From positions 185,426,449 through 185,490,448 of the forward strand of contig NC_081411.1 in NCBI RefSeq assembly GCF_030272615.1: DNA of 64,000 nt, read 5' to 3'. The position numbers were made by a program, and so were the translations under genes. Positions 24,343-35,614 of the stretch are shown piece by piece (position 1 is the stretch's first letter; each line of letters begins with the position of its first letter). Origin of the DNA: Cryptomeria japonica. Lineage: Eukaryota; Streptophyta; Pinopsida; Cupressales; Cupressaceae. Below the pieces are notes generated by a model that was given only the letters and a program-made list of their open reading frames with translations, did no database searches and was not told the origin of the DNA.

Positions 24343-25396
24343 GTGCTACATTTGTATATTGCAAACAATCTTGATTGGATGACGATGTGGATTGAACGAT
24401 GTCAACATTCTAGTCGCACATTAACATTGGATGGTGTCGCTTCATTGGTTAAAGAAGCTCATCGTAATGGAGATTCCAATGTTACACAAAGGGAAATTGA
24501 TTTAGCATATGGTTTAAGAGATCAACAGGTACGTATAATTTTATTAATCACCCGTATGTTTATCAACTCATGATGCAATAATTTTAATATGTTAGACATA
24601 TTGCAGATCAAACACCACAAGGCTATGTGCTGCAATGGTCATAAATTTTGCATCAAACAGTTGGATGACACAAAGAAAACTTGTGATTCTGGATTAACTG
24701 CAGTCTTTGAGGTGACCAATATTTTATCTAGAAATGACATACATCCTCAAGTGTCTCAAAATTGATACTATGGCATTTTGGATGATATACTTGAGTGTGA
24801 CTTTAATTCCTTCAAATTAGTTCTGTTCGTCGTCAAATGGTATAGTCTACGACTGAATAAAAATGATTTTGATAGAACTGTTATTGAACATGATAATGGA
24901 TTTACAATGGTTAATACAAGGTCGTTTGAACGAGTTGGGGATGAGCCCTATGTTCTTCCAAGTCAATGTGAGAAGGTATTTTACTTGGAGGTTCCACATA
25001 AGCAGGGTTGGTCATTTGTTGTTAGACATGATCCAAGAGGAAGGCCGATAATGTATAATGTGATGGAAGAAGAAGATACCGAAGAAGTAGAAGATGATAT
25101 AGATGATGATCATGATCGACAGTTACTTGATGATGTTCCTGACAGAAATGTACACAAAGAAGAAGTTGATGATGATGATGGTGTTGTTGTTGATGATGAT
25201 GGTGATGGTGATGGTGATGGTGATTGTGATGGTGATGGTGATGGTGATGGTGATGGTGATGGTGATGGTATCGGTGATGGTGATGACGATGACGATGATG
25301 AACACAATGATGATGACGACGATGACTACGACGATGACGACGATGACGATGATGATGATGATGATGTTGATGATGATGATGATGATGATGATGATA

Positions 25397-25454
<58 letters not shown>

Positions 25455-25479
25455 GTTGGATGAAGAAGAAGATCAATGA
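24343..25479 (+). pseudogene. TNP2 C-terminal DUF4216 domain with aspartate-rich tail
   Basis: Continues the transposase region. A first piece (24,343-24,528) reads VASLVKEAHRNGD. After an intron, 24,607-25,479 has YYGILDDILECDFNSFKLVL, WYSLRLNKNDFD, a central FTMVNTRS and FYLEVPHKQGWSFVVRHDPR, the DUF4216 pattern common after TNP2 in CACTA proteins. One TGA at about 24,763 precedes YYGI. The last 130 or so residues are nearly all Asp with some Glu and Gly, from GAT and GGTGAT triplets. An acidic tail may only reflect triplet expansion. The frame stays open through the whole repeat to the TGA. Confidence 0.75.
25162..25455 (+). repeat. (GAT)n / (GGTGAT)n microsatellite inside a coding frame
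   Basis: A first block is mostly GGTGAT (25,199-25,280), a second mostly GAT/GAC (25,281-25,455). It encodes Gly-Asp then poly-Asp in the plus frame. Other frames and the minus strand give artefactual poly-Met, poly-Ile or Ser-Pro frames. Confidence 0.95.
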
Positions 25480-25624
25480 CATGAATGAAATGTATGAGAT
25501 GCGATTATTATATTATCTATTTAATATTGATATCTTGATAGAAATTGATTTGACTTATATGGTTACCTAAATAATTCATATGTTTTGAATTCTAATGCCA
25601 TTACTTAATTAATTCATGATGCAC

Positions 25625-25925
25625 CTCTAGCTATGTGATAGATGGTGATTTAAAATACATATGTGATGGATTACATGCTTATGATGATACATGTGACATT
25701 TTTTTAACTTTGTGTTTATTTATGGAATCTGGACTAATTATTAGCTATGTGATTGATGGTGATTTATGATACATATGTGATGGATTACATGTTTATGATG
25801 ATAAATATGTGATTCTTATGATGCTCAATTACATATATGATGATACATATGTGATGCTTATGATGCTTATGATACTGCAATATTTATTGTTTATCAAATT
25901 ATAAATGTAATGCTTATGATGCTTA
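25625..25925. repeat. Imperfect tandem repeat, about 120-bp unit
   Basis: Two long units share agctatgtgat-gatggtgattta and gatacatatgtgatggattacatg (about 25,630 and 25,743), followed by shorter degenerate copies of atgatgcttatgat. It lies between the DUF4216 and SET-like genes. Confidence 0.7.
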
Positions 25926-25938
25926 ATCGTTGGTGCAG

Positions 25939-27029
25939 GAACCTGAACCCCTTTGACGAGGATCCTACACAGTCTCATGGATCGACAGGTATAAGTCAAT
26001 ACACCTTATAGAAATAATATATTTTTAAAAAATTAGAAGAAAAACAAACTTCCTTGGTTTTTCAAACCTCAACATTAGCAGCAAATCTAATACAGTTATC
26101 AACACTTGAGGCCTCAGTTGGACTTACTCAAATTTTAATCTCAACATCAACTTTATGGCCAACTTCTTCATCAATATTACCCTCATTTGCAAAATATCTC
26201 TCTCATTACCAACTAACTCTCTCATTTGATGGTGCATAGGTATCACCAAATAGGTATTTGTCAGATGTGTCTTCCTCGAGTGAGGGAAATGCAAGAATAG
26301 AAGAGGAAAGTGAGACATGTAGTAGATCTCAAATAGGGAGATCAACTAGAGGTCAAAAGATTAGAAGAAAATTCAATAAACGCATGGAATTTTTTCTTGC
26401 TCAAGGGGGTCATGTTCTTATGATGATGAGACCAAAGGCAACATTGAGGTGCCCTTGAGGTACAAACATCTACTAGAACAATGTGTACCCAAGGAACTTC
26501 CTCTAATAAACACTGATTTTTGTGTTAATGAGAGGATATATCACATAGCACCTTCGTTGTTACATGGTATATCACATAGCCTATTTTTCATGGACAGCAT
26601 AAAGGTCTGCTACAACAAAGTTGTTGAATTGATGGAGTTTGTTGGACCTTGTTACAATTATAATGATTGGATGCAGATTGTTCGATATAAAAAAAGTATG
26701 CGAGGTATGCACTGTCAGCCAATTATATACAACAAAAAGATAATGATCAAAGTAAACGAGTGGTTGTATGCATTGATGGAAGGCCAAAAGCAACAGGGAA
26801 TATTGTAGGTTTTATAAATAGTACATGACCTGGGTCAACTAATAAGCAACCTAATTGCATATTTGAGGCACGTGAGGGAAATTGTGTGTTTGTATGTGCG
26901 ATAAAATCAATAAGTGTAGGGGAAGAGCTGCTAATCAATTACAATTTGAATCGTATAGATACAAACAAAGTTAATATCATGGGGGTGGTACATACTATAT
27001 ATATACCATTTAAGCCAACTTCCAATTAA
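25939..27029 (+). pseudogene. SET-domain-like protein encoded between the CACTA transposase genes
   Basis: Small upstream exons (about 25,939-25,989 and 26,050-26,239) precede a main segment of 26,240-27,029. From 26,449 the frame gives LLEQCVPKELP, HIAPSLLHG, a degenerate LFFMDSIKV (compare the GxGLF-x-D start of SET) and VELMEFVGPCYNYNDW. After a one-base slip in an A-run near 26,690 it gives YALSANYIQQKDN, CIDGRPKATGNIVGFINST, TNKQPNCIF and ISVGEELLINYNL, which fit the catalytic end of SET domains (N-x-x-x-FIN, PNC, GEEL-x-x-Y). A TGA lies at about 26,827. SET enzymes methylate lysines, often on histones. Whether this was a captured host gene or an element protein cannot be told. No AWS or post-SET Cys cluster is visible. 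Confidence 0.6.
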
Positions 27030-27120
27030 TGAATCCAATAGACCATTGTATTATTAATTTTTTTGCTAAGTCTATTGGTTTCATTTCGCTAACATTTTTT
27101 ATATTTTTTCTTTGTCACAG

Positions 27121-29963
27121 GGCCACATGGATCCACCACATACCATAGATAGGGGTGTAGGTCCCAACACTTCTACAGAGCAGGTAAACCTCGTTGTAAT
27201 TGTACAAAATAGATAGAAGCAAATTGTTACATTATGATCTTTTATTGAGTGTTTTGAAGTAATTTTGATAGTGTTAATTATATTCTTGTCACAGACGGAT
27301 GTTCGGGATAAGGGAAAGGAACCTGCAGTACCTTAGCACCTCCATAGGGATGTGAGGCACTCAACAGTGTTATGCGCTGATGACATTGCACTTAGCGCAA
27401 ACTCTATGCAATTTGTACAAAAGAATATTAGAAAAATTAGGCAAGAGGTTGTTGATTTGGCACCATAAGCCCTCAGATTGATGAGATAACAAAGAGGGTG
27501 CAACTATTGTTGATGACAATGGAAAACGTGCAAGTAAGCAGTAATGAAAGCTTTAATCATAACAAAAGTTCAATAATGGTTTATATTTTTTTCTCTTTTA
27601 TGTCATTAACTAAAATATGTATGTGTTGTTTTTACAGAAATTTATAGGGCCTCATCATCCTGGTGGTGATGATCAAGGTATTACAAATAGTTCAGGTGAT
27701 GACCATGTTCTATATATTAAAACCACTCCTTTGGACTTGTGAACTTTCTTTTTTAATGTTTTACATATTTAATGTATTACTCTTCAGGTGCTGACATGGG
27801 TCCAAGGTCGAGCCCAACTGTATTGCTGACTGTAATGTCAGCAACACATAGCATGCAAACATCATCTGTTGCACCGGCTCGTGTTGACCCACCCACTGGT
27901 GGTAGATCCCTCTTTTTCTCTCTCTTTCATTATGTGTTTATTACCCTTGAAGTGTTCTTTCTTGGAGGCATTTCATAGTGGATTCATTTACAGTGGCAGG
28001 AGATGCACATGAGGATGCGCCAGAGGCGAGTACTGTTGATAACATACCATCATTTCCTGGATCTTCCCGTATTGCTAGTACGGGAACGTTGCAGGCCACA
28101 TTGGTGGTGAGCAACGAAGAATTGATTCCCTTGAAGATACAGAAGGTTCCAGGTACTTTAAAAATATTATTATATATAGTCTAATTGTAATTTACTTACT
28201 AATCACTCATTTTGGACTAATGATCCCACATTTTTTTTGTAGGAAATGATATTTTTTATAAAAATCTTAATGACATTACATTGCAGATATTTGGGCCCAC
28301 CATACGTAAAAGGTGGAACATCATACGTGAACTAACCCTTATCCACTATTTTGATTTCATATCATTGCTAGAATAGTTTTCCTTTTATCCATTTCTTGAA
28401 CTATATCAAAGGTAGCTTCAGTTTCTTTCTAAATCTAACAGATTTGTTTTTGCTTTAAAGGTGGAATGACCAAGAAAAAAAGTTAAAAGATGAACTCACA
28501 AACCGTATGGTAGGGTTGTTTGGAAATGACACATTCGACAAGACTAAGCTCCTAGAAAAAGTTGGCACATATCTAAAATATGTGAGGGACCAATATAGGA
28601 CACATTTAGAGAAGAACATAAAGTATGAGTGTCCCCCCATGATTCTAGAAAGGGAGTGGAAGGACCTGATTTTGGATGCAAAGGAGAGAATTGAAAGGAA
28701 AAAAGGAAATACACCACCAAATGCCATAAGAAGGTATGTGATACTTTTAAGAATGTGAATATGTACTAATTATTCATTATATTTATATAATCTAACATAT
28801 TTCAAACTTTTCATAGATTGAGTGACACGTCAAAGGAAACCAAGGCAAGACAAGAAAAGCATGGGCAACACAAAATCAGCTCTGGTGGTTATATGAAACT
28901 TGCCACACAAATTGTAAGAATCAGTAAATTAAGTATCGCATCAAAATATTTATAAATTGTAAACAATTTTTTTTTGATCAAACAATACAAGCAAAATTCA
29001 CAATACTAAGCAAAAATGCAGGGCTCTGAATTCAATAGAGCGCCCATGGAAGATGACAAGAGAATTGGCTACCAGCAAGGCTATATAGCCGTGGCTGAAT
29101 GGCTACGAGAATTGAGTGGGCAAACACGAGATTCTGATGCATCTGTCACAACGGTAATTAAGCTAAATGAAAATTATTTCAAATTGAATACTTAACCAAT
29201 AATCTATTTGATGTTAAGTTTCAACATAAAGTGACTATATTTTTTTTAAATAAGCAAGCAATGATAATACTTCGTGTGACATTGGAATGCAACATGATAA
29301 TCGTGGAACAGAACCTGTACATGAAGGTCCGGATGTGCATCCTAGTAGTGGAGGTATTCATTTGCTATTCAATTTTTTTTATGTAATTATTAATACAATT
29401 AAACATCTTAAATTGAAAATTAGTGTAGTAATTAATGTAACCTTTATTGTTAATATTTTAGAGCATGTACTCGGTGGTGACCAAGTGGAGCATGATCTGG
29501 GTAGACAACATCAGGAATGTGATGTTCCCCAATCAGGTAAAGAGGACCACTGTGATTCCATTAAACAAATTTAATTGCAATTGGTGTATTGATTAATGTA
29601 ACGTTTTGTATTTCAACTCCAAAGGATCTAGAGGGTGCTCAGCATGTCAAGGTTGAGGCTAGACAAAATGATGTGGAAGATGATGTGGCCCCATCAGGTA
29701 AAGAGTGTAATGGTTGTGTTCTTTAAATTAATGAAATACTTGTAATAATAATAAAAAAATGTTTTGAATTTAACCCAACCCAATTCTTTGTTATTGCAGA
29801 GGACCCCCCTTTGGTTCAACATCCTCATCCTTTGTATAGGACTAGGCATACATCAAGAGAACGAGAAGAGGGAAAAACATCCGAAGGTGGGGGAAATGAT
29901 GAAGAAACCGATGTTCCACTTAGTCTTTTCATAGCTTCAAAGAAAAAACAAAGAAAGAAATGA
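27121..29963 (+). pseudogene. TNP1 / Transposase_24-like second CACTA gene, multi-exon
   Basis: Same strand as the transposase. Acceptors such as ctttgtcacag, tttttacag and cttttcatag define small exons. The best-conserved part is 28,462-28,733 (NDQEKKLKDELTNRMVGLF, KLLEKVGTYLKYVRDQYRTHL, CPPMILEREWKDL), then 28,817-28,912 (LSDTSKETKARQEKHGQHKI, GGYMKLATQ) and 29,040-29,152 (GYQQGYIAVAEWLRELSGQT). This W-x-n-x-K...K-x-R-x-H...W-x-x-L...H-x-GG order is the pattern of the plant Transposase_24 family, which accompanies TNP2. The last exon (29,801-29,963) is charged and ends with a basic SKKKQRKK. Exon limits upstream of 28,440 are uncertain and I cannot show one continuous frame. Confidence 0.6.
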
Positions 29964-30004
29964 TTATACTCTACCTTATTTGATAATGACTGATTTTTAT
30001 GTGT

Positions 30005-30175
30005 TAATGAATTTAATTATGTGCTAATGAATGTTCATGAATGATATGTGTTGATGATTATTGATGAATGTTGCATTTTAATGAAAGTTAATGAATTTTA
30101 TGTGTTAATGAATGTTATGTGATAATGAATGAATGTTTTATTTAAATAATGGATGAAAGAATGAATGAATGTTAG
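30005..30175. repeat. Degenerate ttaatgaatgttatgtg tandem repeat
   Basis: About eight imperfect copies of a 16-20 bp unit directly follow the last CACTA exon. Such arrays are common in 3' subterminal regions of CACTA elements, but no terminus follows. Confidence 0.7.
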
Positions 30176-32990
30176 ATGTTAATGGGGAATTTAGAGTGAT
30201 GTTAGGGGGGAGGAGGGGCCAAATGAGCTTCCACCTTCACGTGGTTGGCCATGTTAAGTAGAGAATATTAAACTATTCTCGAAACAAAGTGAAGCTCAAT
30301 AAGATGTGAAATGTTTGAAAGGTGAGAGTCCACAAATAGATGTGAAATGTTTAAGTAGGCCTCCCAATGAAGTGGATCTCATAGACACGAAGAATCCTAT
30401 ATAGATAATCATTGAGAGCCCTTGAAGAAGAAAATTTGAACTTCAATGAAGCAATACATGATGGAGGAATATCTTGCAAGAGGAAATCAAAGTCATTATA
30501 GTGTCATCTAGATCTGAAATGTGGTCTACTTTTCAAAAAAGTAAAGATGCTTGATATGAATGTGTCCTAGTGGGGTGAATCTAGAAGACATATAATCCTA
30601 TTGCAAAGAATCATGGAAAGTTCTAGAAGAAGCAACTTTTAATTCTGAAGTAGCAACATGCACAAGAGATGTTCTCATTTGTAGATGGAGTATCAAGAGG
30701 AGGATCACTAGTCCATGGACCATGTCATTGTTGTTAAATACTTACGCTTTTGTTCATAGTCACTTGGTGTAGGAATGAATTCAACGAGATAGGGTAGGAG
30801 ATCCTACATAATGTAATTTTTCACTATCCCTTGTTTCGAGTACAAATGGTTCTCTGAATTTATCTTGATAATAGAATGTCAGAATTTAATACCAGAATCC
30901 ATGATGAAGACTACCAAAAATGGAAATTTATCTTAGTTCGCAATTACAAAATGCTTTTGTATAGGCCTCTCAAAGATTAAGTACATCAAATTGAGACTTT
31001 ATAAATTGAGTGTATGTATTAGCAATCTCCCAAATTGTTCAATGGTCTCAAAACCTTGTGAATTTTTATTTTTATTTTAACTCAAATATGTATGGTATAG
31101 GCATATCATTGGTTGTGTGATGTTTTTTTTCCTTAAATGCTTCTACAACCAAAAGAGACAAGTTTTAGATGAAAATGGGGTCTTATGGGCCTTTTTGACA
31201 CAATGGTAGGTTCTTTAGACCTGAAAATTACATCTGCATCAAGGAAAGTAGTTCAATCAGCATCAACACTCATAAGAGAAAATCAACTCCTAATATATAT
31301 ATATATATATCAACAATCAGACAAATAGATCAGATATGAAATTATTGTTTACTGCAGGCAATAGTAATCTTACTCCATTTGTGGTATGCAGCATAATAGT
31401 ACTCTTATGATTAATTATTCTCATATAGACATAGATAATAATATGCAATGCAATATTATACTTGATACATAACCTCCCCTACATTGGATATGAGAAATAA
31501 TATTGAATATCTGATTCTTGAATTGCTACAATCAATCATGAGGGGGTTAATAGGGGAATACAAGGAGGGGAAACTGTGATGAGGTTCTCTTCTAAGTACA
31601 CTACCCCATGGTGGATGACTGATATGTCTACCACATGTGGGCCAAGGGGGGCAAAGGTGTATCCTGCCCTTGGGCTTAGAAGGGAGGGATGCTCAGGACA
31701 CCCTATTGTGGTTTCCCCATCAACCTCTACCATTGTGATTAAAGGGGTCTCAATCATAGAAGGGTGGATAAGGTAGCATGGATAGGGAGGGTAGGTACAA
31801 GTTTACCCACTAAGCACACCACCTCATATGGATGGTGGACTGCCACATGGGGCCAAGAGGGATGGTATATCCACTCTTGGGCTTAGCATGTGGATAGCTT
31901 CGGGTGCCCTATCATGTTTCTCATCCAAGCCCTCTCATGGTTTAACTCCAATTATGCATTATAGATATTGTGTAGTTCACATAAAATTGAAATAGTTATG
32001 AATATATGCTATCTAAACCTAGTTGAAATGGTTGCTCTATGAATTATACTTTCAATACTTGTCTAACATGATTGCAAGTTTTATCTTGATGAAAATGTTT
32101 TATTGATAAAAATATGAACGAGGTGAAGCACACTAGCTAGAGGAATATGTGGATTGAAGAAACAAACCTGTGGATAAATCCAAACATAGCAGAATCCTTG
32201 CTGCAGCTTTTGTTCTCTGTAAGCATTCAGAAAAATGTTGAATTTGTGATCTATAATTTATGTGTTTCTCAATTTGGTTGACATCTTCAAAATAGACTTA
32301 AAAACTTATTTTTAGTATTGTGTGTTATCATACTTACATTTTAATGTTCTTTAAAAAAAGAATGGTTGCAGACGGCGAAGTTCCTTGCAAATAGAAGAAG
32401 CTTGGTTTTGCTTTTGTGACTTTGTCTATTATGTTTGATTGTCAATAAAATACAGAGACATACTAAAGACAATTATGGTTCGTGGTTGTTTTTTTAGTTG
32501 AAACCATTATTATGAATTTTATGATTTTTTTTTTAACATTGACATGGTCAAAGCCTTAACTATGCATATTGTTCTCTTCAGATTATTATCTTACCCCACC
32601 TTTTCCATTTTAATTCATTTTAGTTTGATTCAATCTTTTAGTCAAGTTTAATGATAGTTTCTATTATGCCTTTTTAATAACAAAGATTAGATGTAGACAT
32701 TTGCTTGTCCTTCTATGTTAGTGTGTTCTTACGAGGTTAATTCTTTCTTATCTCAAGAAACCTCATTGACCTAAAAATTCTTATACTATGCTACTTACTA
32801 CCACTAATATCTTAACAAAAGCACACAAACATGTAAGGTAAAACTCTCTCCAGAGAAGCCTGAGAAACACTGTAACTAAAATGCCTTGACCTCTTGCCAA
32901 GCATTCAATATTTAAAAGTCTTAAATCCTGTCCAAATCATAGGATAGACATTCAAATCCTGAGATCATTAATTCCCCTAATAAATGGATC
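30176..32990. other. No gene seen; contains two diverged direct repeats
   Basis: AT-rich DNA except for a GC-richer block at 31,536-31,935. There two related units (about 31,590-31,745 and 31,815-31,935) share the order cat-tg-g-ccaag-ggg, ta-atcc-gc-cttgggctta and ccctat--tg-tttc-catc-a. A (TA)n run lies at 31,290-31,311. No coding sequence is supported. Confidence 0.5.
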
Positions 32991-32991
32991 C

Positions 32992-33360
32992 ATGGTAGAA
33001 GCCTATAGAAAATGTGTTCCACAACACAAAGGAAGATTCAAATTCAATTTTGACATTGCTCCAAAGGACAACCTAGGTATTGCAGGAAGTGGAGGACTCA
33101 TTATGGACAGTGAATGTAAAGCCCTTCACATTATTAAGCTTTAGCCCTCCACTTTGGCATTAGGGGACTAGAGATAGAAGAACGCTCACTCCTTGTGATC
33201 AAAGGAATGCAAAAGAAGGGAGTGACCAGTAGGAGGTTATATAATATTAGAACAGTATCAGTGCTAAGCATAGACATAACTTTTGCACATTGTTATGAAT
33301 AGGCAAAAATGGCAAACAAACCAGCGGAACTCCTCGTCTCCAGAGGAACCCTTCAAAGCA
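32992..33360 (+). pseudogene. LINE RNase H (RVT_3 type) fragment
   Basis: Reads HKGRFKFNFDIAPKDNLGIA, GSGGLIMDSE, then after a frameshift ALHFGIRGLEIEERSLLVIK, and later FAHCYE-stop-AKMANKPAELLVSRG. This matches the RNase H domain at the end of plant LINE pol proteins (FNFDGA-xGNxGxAGxGGxxRD ... LxIExDSxLVI ... HxxREANxxADxLA). The second catalytic region is damaged. No reverse transcriptase lies upstream, so this is a 5'-truncated or nested relic. Confidence 0.75.
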
Positions 33361-33754
33361 ATCAAATAATTTACTAACGTCATTACAAAACTATCCAAAA
33401 GCAAACAATGGATTTCACTTATAAGATGAATAATTTCAATAATTTGAGCGAACAGCCGTCTGACATCCCATGTTTAAACCTTTCCCGCTAGCATGCAAAT
33501 ATGTAAACTAAGCTCTAAGGACCAAGAAAATAAACAACAATAAGCAATCTATTCTATACAATAGAAAACTAGGATCATATAGAACCTATGTTTTTGTTCT
33601 AATTAATCAGCCTTGAACAAATAAAAGAATGTGATAACATAGAACCTATTGTTTTATGCTCAGAAATGACAGTGGAATTCAACTTGCAATACCGTTATTT
33701 CCAGAGTTTACAAAAATTCTTCCCGACTTGTTTAGATTTTGATGTTCATGAAAT

Positions 33755-34085
33755 ATGTAGGGTTGGGTGTTGTTAATAGTACAAGCATATTTTCCTTCAC
33801 TAAAGCCTTTGGCATGTGACATGGGAAGTGCATACAAAGCTGGGATTTGCAAGTAGGTGGAAGGTGGACAAACTATAATACTCTACATTGGTCTGTATGT
33901 CATGGCTCTTGGTGTTGGAGACATTAAGGGCTCTTTGCCTATTCATGGGGTAGAACAATTCAATGAGAATGATGGAAAAGAGAGAAAGTTGATATCAAAT
34001 TTCTTCAACTAGTTTTTGTACAGTATAAGCATTGCACTTGTATTAGCTCTCTTTCTATCATATACACTATATGCAAAATTAACTT
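33755..34085 (+). pseudogene. NPF (NRT1/PTR, proton-coupled nitrate/peptide transporter) gene fragment
   Basis: The plus frame from 33,797 gives SLKPLACDMGSAYKAGICK, a TAG, then VEGGQTIILYIGLYVMALGV, GDIKGSLPIHGVEQFNENDG, KERKLISNFFN, a TAG and FLYSISIALVLALFLSY. This is the well-conserved stretch of plant NPF transporters around transmembrane helices 3-5 (lYlialGtGGiKp-v-aFGADQFde-d--E---k-sFFNW-yfsi--g). Both stops fit CAG or TGG decay. Only about 95-110 of some 580 residues are present, without flanking exons. It is a captured or stranded exon, not a working transporter. Confidence 0.8.
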
Positions 34086-35614
34086 GTTGTCTCAGATCAA
34101 ATAATAGTTTGTTTGCATGATGACATTTCATAATGTACAATAATGGATTTATGCTTTCATCAGGCTTTAATTATTAGCCACTTTTCTACAAAACCTTCTT
34201 TCTGCAATCATTGACATATTTTTAATGTTTATTGTAAAATTTACATAATGTGGCAAAGTTTTATTTACAGTTGTTATACTTATTCTATACACATCCTTTT
34301 ATAATTAATTTTTTAAGTTGTATATATATTTGCATCCCACCTCGCCCCCTTTGTCATCCCCCTATCATCCCCAAACTTAAGCCCTTGGTATGTTAAGATA
34401 TGAAAGCTCACAATAGTTTCTTTTGATATGTTAATCGAGGAAAAACCTACAATATATAGCTTCCAAGATTCCAAATCCATGAGGATCATGAAGAGGTAGA
34501 AAACCAAAAAAGGAAATTGCTTATCCAAGTTTCCAAATTTGTGACAAGGAAAAAGTAGAATCTCAATCAAAGAAAGAGAATGTGCAACTCATTATCTTAT
34601 TCTACCTAAGTAAAAATATTACCTAATTAAGCCTTTTAATAGTGGAGTATCACACTAAGGATAAAACATATCCAAGGTAAATAAAATAGTACATTGATAG
34701 GCTTCTTTGGTTGCTCTAAAAGTGGTGCCTTATGAATTATGTTCTTGGATACTAAAGTTTCCAAATTCTACGCACTCTTGATAGCTTCTCGTAGAGATTG
34801 TGATTCGAAGGCTTTAACCAAACCTTTCAATGGTTTATGTTGATGTGTTTTTTATGCACTATGCAACACAAAATAAAATACTAAGTATTCTATCCTCTTG
34901 AACAAAATCCTCCCAAGTGCTAAACTATGTGATCAAATGGGATGACTCCAAGATTCCAATAGTTAGGTCTTGACTTTATATTGTAGATAGACTCAATGAT
35001 TGTGATGTGATATCTGCTGGAATCACAAGGGGGACTTACGTTGCTTGGGTCAAGACCTATCCATTCTCATGTTTCATGACTGATTTACACTCCATGATTT
35101 AGATCGTCCTTGAGCAACATCTCGACTTAGCCAAATTTTGTTTTTTGTACCCTAATTCTTTAATTTTGACCCCTTACTAGCATTGCCTTAGGTTTTATTG
35201 GAATTCTTGCTTCTCTAGCATGGGCACATTTCTAGGGTTCATTTGCACAAATTGCTCTTGATGAGCAAGCTAGTATCATGACCATGACTTAAACAAAATT
35301 TTAACTTAGTCAAATTATCTCCTCCAAACTTCTATGAGTTCATCGCCTTCATTCTTCATCATTTTGATGTCTTTTGGACATTGGAAGGTAATTCTTGACC
35401 ACCATACCTCAATCTTGATCTATGCTACAATAAAACCCTACAACCTAGTCATGTTTACAATTGAGATCTTGGTGACTTGATCACTTAATACAGCTTAATC
35501 ATGCAGGTCTCATCTAACTCCGACTCCAACACTTAAGCAAATCAACCCTAGCAACCAAGTCAAGTACTTTGGGAAATATCTTGCAACTTGACAACATGGG
35601 TAACGATGGAGGAA
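34086..35614. other. No gene seen, right part of the insert
   Basis: No supported coding sequence, RNA gene or terminal inverted repeat. The junction with NLR copy 2 is at 35,614/35,615. Confidence 0.5.

Larger units (their letters stand above)
14962..35614. mobile_element. 20.65-kb composite insert inside NLR copy 2, containing a CACTA system
   Basis: The intact copy reads through ggtctttgatttccacc. Copy 2 has ggtctttg up to 14,961 and ttgatttccacc from 35,615. TTG is therefore present on both sides, as a 3-bp target-site duplication or microhomology would give. A 3-bp duplication is the rule for CACTA and PIF/Harbinger elements, and CACTA genes lie inside. The left end (CAATAATACATTTGG) is only loosely like a CACTA terminus. 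The right end (gtaacgatggaggaa) is not its reverse complement, so a simple single-element insertion is not shown. LINE and transporter fragments inside point to nesting or rearrangement. Confidence 0.6.

Noticed and set aside
25103-25570. Reading frames of almost pure Met, Ile or Ser-Pro on both strands across the GAT repeat
   Set aside because: They are the other frames of one triplet repeat. Only the Asp frame continues a recognised domain.
14962-35614. Calling the whole block one clean CACTA transposon
   Set aside because: The two ends are not inverted repeats and foreign LINE and transporter fragments lie inside, so only a composite insert is supported.
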